DNA of 64,000 nucleotides, taken from assembly GCA_052400685.1 (NCBI GenBank), contig JBQTGJ010000021.1; one strand, written 5' to 3'. Positions 62,050 through 64,000 of this stretch are shown here, piece after piece. The notes under the pieces are model-generated. The model was not told where the DNA came from and did not search any database. It saw only the letters and a list, made by a program, of their open reading frames with translations. Made by a program: the position numbers and the translations under genes. The stretch is from CAZHHH01 sp052400685 (GTDB lineage: Bacteria; Bacteroidota; Bacteroidia; Bacteroidales; Marinilabiliaceae). The first letter of the stretch is position 1, and each line of letters starts with the position of its first letter.

Positions 62050-63252
62050 TTAAATCTCACCGTCATCCCAGCCAAATGTAGGAACCCCAATCTGGCGGTA
62101 GATTATCAGGGATTTTCCATAAATTGATTTCAGCAAATCGTTGAGCGATACGCCTTGAGTGTTCTCTTGTTTACCTGCTCCAAAGCCAATGGTCGGTATT
62201 TTCAGTTCACCGTTAGTAAAAGAGCCTTCTGTAATTCTGTTTTTCCAGTAGCCTACGGATGTATCGAAGTTGTTTTCATGTAACACTTCCAGTGAATTCA
62301 CGACAAAAGGATGATAGCCTTCCATCTTCCAGGGCTTGTAATCTTTTGTTTCTTGTAATGTTTTACCGGTAGACGTTGTTATTTTATTTTCATCAATGTG
62401 CGTATCTTCAATTGCATCATCATTAAAAATATTTTTAGTCAATCTTTGTGCGTTTTGCAGGATTACAGTTTCGTTTTCGGCTGGTGTAAACGTTCTGTCT
62501 ACCTTGATATGAATTTCCCGGTCTCCTTTATCATAAGGGCTGTTTTTGTAACAAACATTTTTGACTACAAGCGATGGTTTGCCCAATTCATTATCCATTG
62601 GTAATCTGTCTGAAACAGCATTCAGACTATTTAGAAGATCATTCTTTTTAGAGTCAAGAATTTGTTCGTATTTGGGCGAATTGTTTTTGTGGTTTGATTC
62701 GTGTACAACGATTTCGTACTCCAGCTGTCCTTTATTTCCTGTATATATTTTAAAGTCTGTTGGTTCGCACAAAATCACCCCTTTTATCTTTTCTTTTTTC
62801 AATTGTTGGTTAAAAAGATATTTCACGCCGAAACCACAACTCTCACTCCTGGTTATGCAGGCAACAATCAGGTTTCCTGTTAAAAGAGCCAATGAGCGTT
62901 TGAAAAGAGCTCCGGTGAAAAGACTGGTAAGAATCCCGGATTTGTCATTGTCAAACATGATGGATGCATTTTTATCAGGCGTGCTGTCATTGTTATGTTC
63001 AGCTACCGGCAAATCAATGTTTGAGAGCAATACTATGTCATCAACGCTTTTGTAGCCCTTGATAATTCCGATTACATTACCTACTTCATCGGTTTTAACT
63101 TCATCAAAACCCAGTTTTTCCATCTCAGATGTAATCATCGATTCCAACTGTGACATATTGCCTTGTTGCAATTTGAATTGGTTCAGTTTTTCAGAGAAAT
63201 CTTTTATTTCTCCTTCCAATCCGCCCAATTTGTTTTTTAAAATGGTATTCAT
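62050..63252 (-). CDS. M20-peptidase-like protein lacking metal ligands
   Basis: 400 residues with the fold of M20 peptidases of the YgeY/ArgE type: GFDEVKTDEVGNVIGII, CEPTDFKIYTGNKGQLEYEI and NHKNNSP agree with the family pattern. The catalytic marks are altered: the metal His of the AHID motif is Asn (LLSNIDLP), the EE pair with the general base is SE (TRSESCG), and the C-terminal AH ligand is TQ (GAGKQENTQG). A zinc hydrolase activity is therefore unlikely. First structural gene of the operon, 69 bases behind the regulator gene, with an operator-like half-site in that gap. Function unknown. Confidence 0.8.
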   Translation of the reverse strand: MNTILKNKLGGLEGEIKDFSEKLNQFKLQQGNMSQLESMITSEMEKLGFDEVKTDEVGNVIGIIKGYKSVDDIVLLSNIDLPVAEHNNDSTPDKNASIMFDNDKSGILTSLFTGALFKRSLALLTGNLIVACITRSESCGFGVKYLFNQQLKKEKIKGVILCEPTDFKIYTGNKGQLEYEIVVHESNHKNNSPKYEQILDSKKNDLLNSLNAVSDRLPMDNELGKPSLVVKNVCYKNSPYDKGDREIHIKVDRTFTPAENETVILQNAQRLTKNIFNDDAIEDTHIDENKITTSTGKTLQETKDYKPWKMEGYHPFVVNSLEVLHENNFDTSVGYWKNRITEGSFTNGELKIPTIGFGAGKQENTQGVSLNDLLKSIYGKSLIIYRQIGVPTFGWDDGEI

Positions 63253-63284
63253 GATAACTATTGTTAAGTATTAATTATCTTAGT

Positions 63285-63298
63285 TAATAAATACTGAA
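63285..63298. promoter_or_regulatory. Operator-like half-site before the M20-like gene
   Basis: TAATAAATACTGAA differs at one position from TAATGAATACTGAA, the arm of the palindrome at 63923-63961. It lies in the 69-base gap upstream of the M20-like gene. Confidence 0.55.
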
Positions 63299-63321
63299 CG
63301 AAATAGACAAAAAAAAGTATG

Positions 63322-63882
63322 CTATAAACTAGGCGGGGTGTCCACCCAGACTACTTCAGCGACTACCTCACCCAGATTTCTGAATGAATGAGGGGTGCTT
63401 GAATTGAAATAGATACTATCCCCTATATTGAGTATATATCGGGTATCATTTAATGTGATTTCAATTTTGCCTTTCAGTACCAGGACGAATTCTTGTCCAA
63501 AGTGTTGATATTGTTGATTTCCGGATGAAGCGTTTTGCTGTATTTTAATGAACAGCGGCTCCATTTGTTTATTGGGATCGGGCGAGGTGAGTAGATAGAT
63601 GTTGATTCCTTTACCCAGATGGTCAGTGTGTTTTCTTTCGTTTCTTCGAACGACCGGTGAAGCGTTGGACGTGTGGGGATGATTGGTTTCTCCAATCAGT
63701 AATCCGATGGTCGTGTTTAAGGCGTCGGCTATGTCTTTTAATTTGGATAAGGATGGACTAATTTTGTCTGTTTCAACCTGAGAGATAAAACTGGCCGAAA
63801 CACCAACTTTGTCAGCAAACTCTTTCAGACTATAGCCCTTTGCCTGTCTGAGTCTTTTGATATTTAGCCCTACCATTTTCAT
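63322..63882 (-). CDS. XRE-cupin transcriptional regulator
   Basis: 186 residues. An N-terminal XRE helix-turn-helix (RLRQAKGYSLKEFADKVGVS, followed by ASFISQVETDKISPSL) is joined to a C-terminal cupin domain (EFVLVLKGKIEITLNDTRYI, GDSIYFNSSTPHSFRNLGE), the PuuR/SutR type. Such proteins usually bind a small metabolite in the cupin and control a neighbouring catabolic operon. A -7 box lies 20 bases upstream and a perfect inverted repeat sits further up, so it probably controls itself. It heads the kinase-like operon. Confidence 0.9.
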   Translation of the reverse strand: MKMVGLNIKRLRQAKGYSLKEFADKVGVSASFISQVETDKISPSLSKLKDIADALNTTIGLLIGETNHPHTSNASPVVRRNERKHTDHLGKGINIYLLTSPDPNKQMEPLFIKIQQNASSGNQQYQHFGQEFVLVLKGKIEITLNDTRYILNIGDSIYFNSSTPHSFRNLGEVVAEVVWVDTPPSL

Positions 63883-63901
63883 AATTCAATCAAATAATGG
63901 A

Positions 63902-63909
63902 CAAAGATA
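63902..63909 (-). promoter_or_regulatory. Promoter -7 box of the XRE-cupin gene
   Basis: Reads TATCTTTG on the minus strand, 20 bases before the ATG. The operator palindrome begins 14 bases further upstream and overlaps the expected -33 position. Confidence 0.65.
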
Positions 63910-63922
63910 GAAAAATATTTGT

Positions 63923-63961
63923 AATTCAGTATTCATTAATTGTAGTAATGAATACTGAATT
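63923..63961. promoter_or_regulatory. Palindromic operator of the XRE-cupin regulator
   Basis: AATTCAGTATTCATTA and TAATGAATACTGAATT are perfect 16-base inverted arms with the spacer ATTGTAG. It lies upstream of the regulator promoter and could also serve a divergent gene beyond the window end. The same arm recurs before the M20-like gene. Confidence 0.7.
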
Positions 63962-64000
63962 ATTTTAATGGTTCGGCCCGTCTGTTTGATCTGATTTATT

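Overview
The window is chromosomal DNA of a member of the Bacteroidota, probably an anaerobic Marinilabiliales/Bacteroidales-type organism. That placement is an inference. It rests on the promoter boxes (TAnnTTTG), the general scarcity of Shine-Dalgarno sequences, the fused str-S10-spc-alpha ribosomal run without tuf, the reg_prop sensor, the ECF sigma trio and the zinc-free forms of uS14 and bL36. Almost all of the sequence is ordinary core genome. The accessory signals sit in the intergenic regions and at the right end.

Layout. 1-3.8 kb: the end of a 5S rRNA gene and its terminator, an ISAon1-type transposase remnant, a secreted hypothetical protein, then ilvA and fabD converging on a strong shared terminator. 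4.0-22.4 kb: one long plus-strand run of rpsL-rpsG-fusA, the S10 and spc genes, secY-map-infA-rpmJ and the alpha operon ending rpoA-rplQ, then eno. Only two internal gaps are large (rplO/secY and rpsK/rpsD). 24.4-37.4 kb: a eukaryote-like citrate synthase, a giant reg_prop/SpoIIE sensor tail-to-tail with a hybrid histidine kinase, a secreted hypothetical protein, the ABC-F protein EttA, a response-regulator adenylate cyclase, a DUF4870 protein and hisS. 37.6-45.7 kb: an ECF sigma/anti-sigma/Spy-like trio, then a TetR-controlled efflux operon whose RND pump is fused to a TolC-type outer-membrane channel. 46-56 kb: ychF, a 46-residue membrane micro-ORF, a DUF3859 protein, a TPR protein and the tamB-tamA pair. 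56-59 kb: a remnant of a REP-associated transposase, a dispersed repeat and the AmmeMemoRadiSam genes. 59.3-59.6 kb: two identical tRNA-Lys genes, each with its own terminator.

59.7-63.96 kb holds the most interesting locus: an XRE-cupin regulator followed by an M20-peptidase-like gene and two acetate-kinase-like genes, the last two overlapping ATGA-fashion. Each of the three enzyme-like proteins has lost key active-site residues of its family. The two kinases have lost different ones: one keeps the N-terminal phosphate loop and the catalytic residues but not the adenosine motif, while the other lacks the N-terminal loop and most catalytic positions. A 16-bp perfect inverted repeat lies upstream of the regulator, and a close half-site precedes the M20-like gene, which suggests one regulon.

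A second unifying feature is a family of about 50-150 bp intergenic repeats with TIR-like ends (TAGWGYCTGTCYATAAA). It occurs at least ten times, often exactly at the 3' end of a gene; in two cases the element end supplies the TAG stop codon. A RAYT transposase remnant lies directly beside a tandem pair of these elements.
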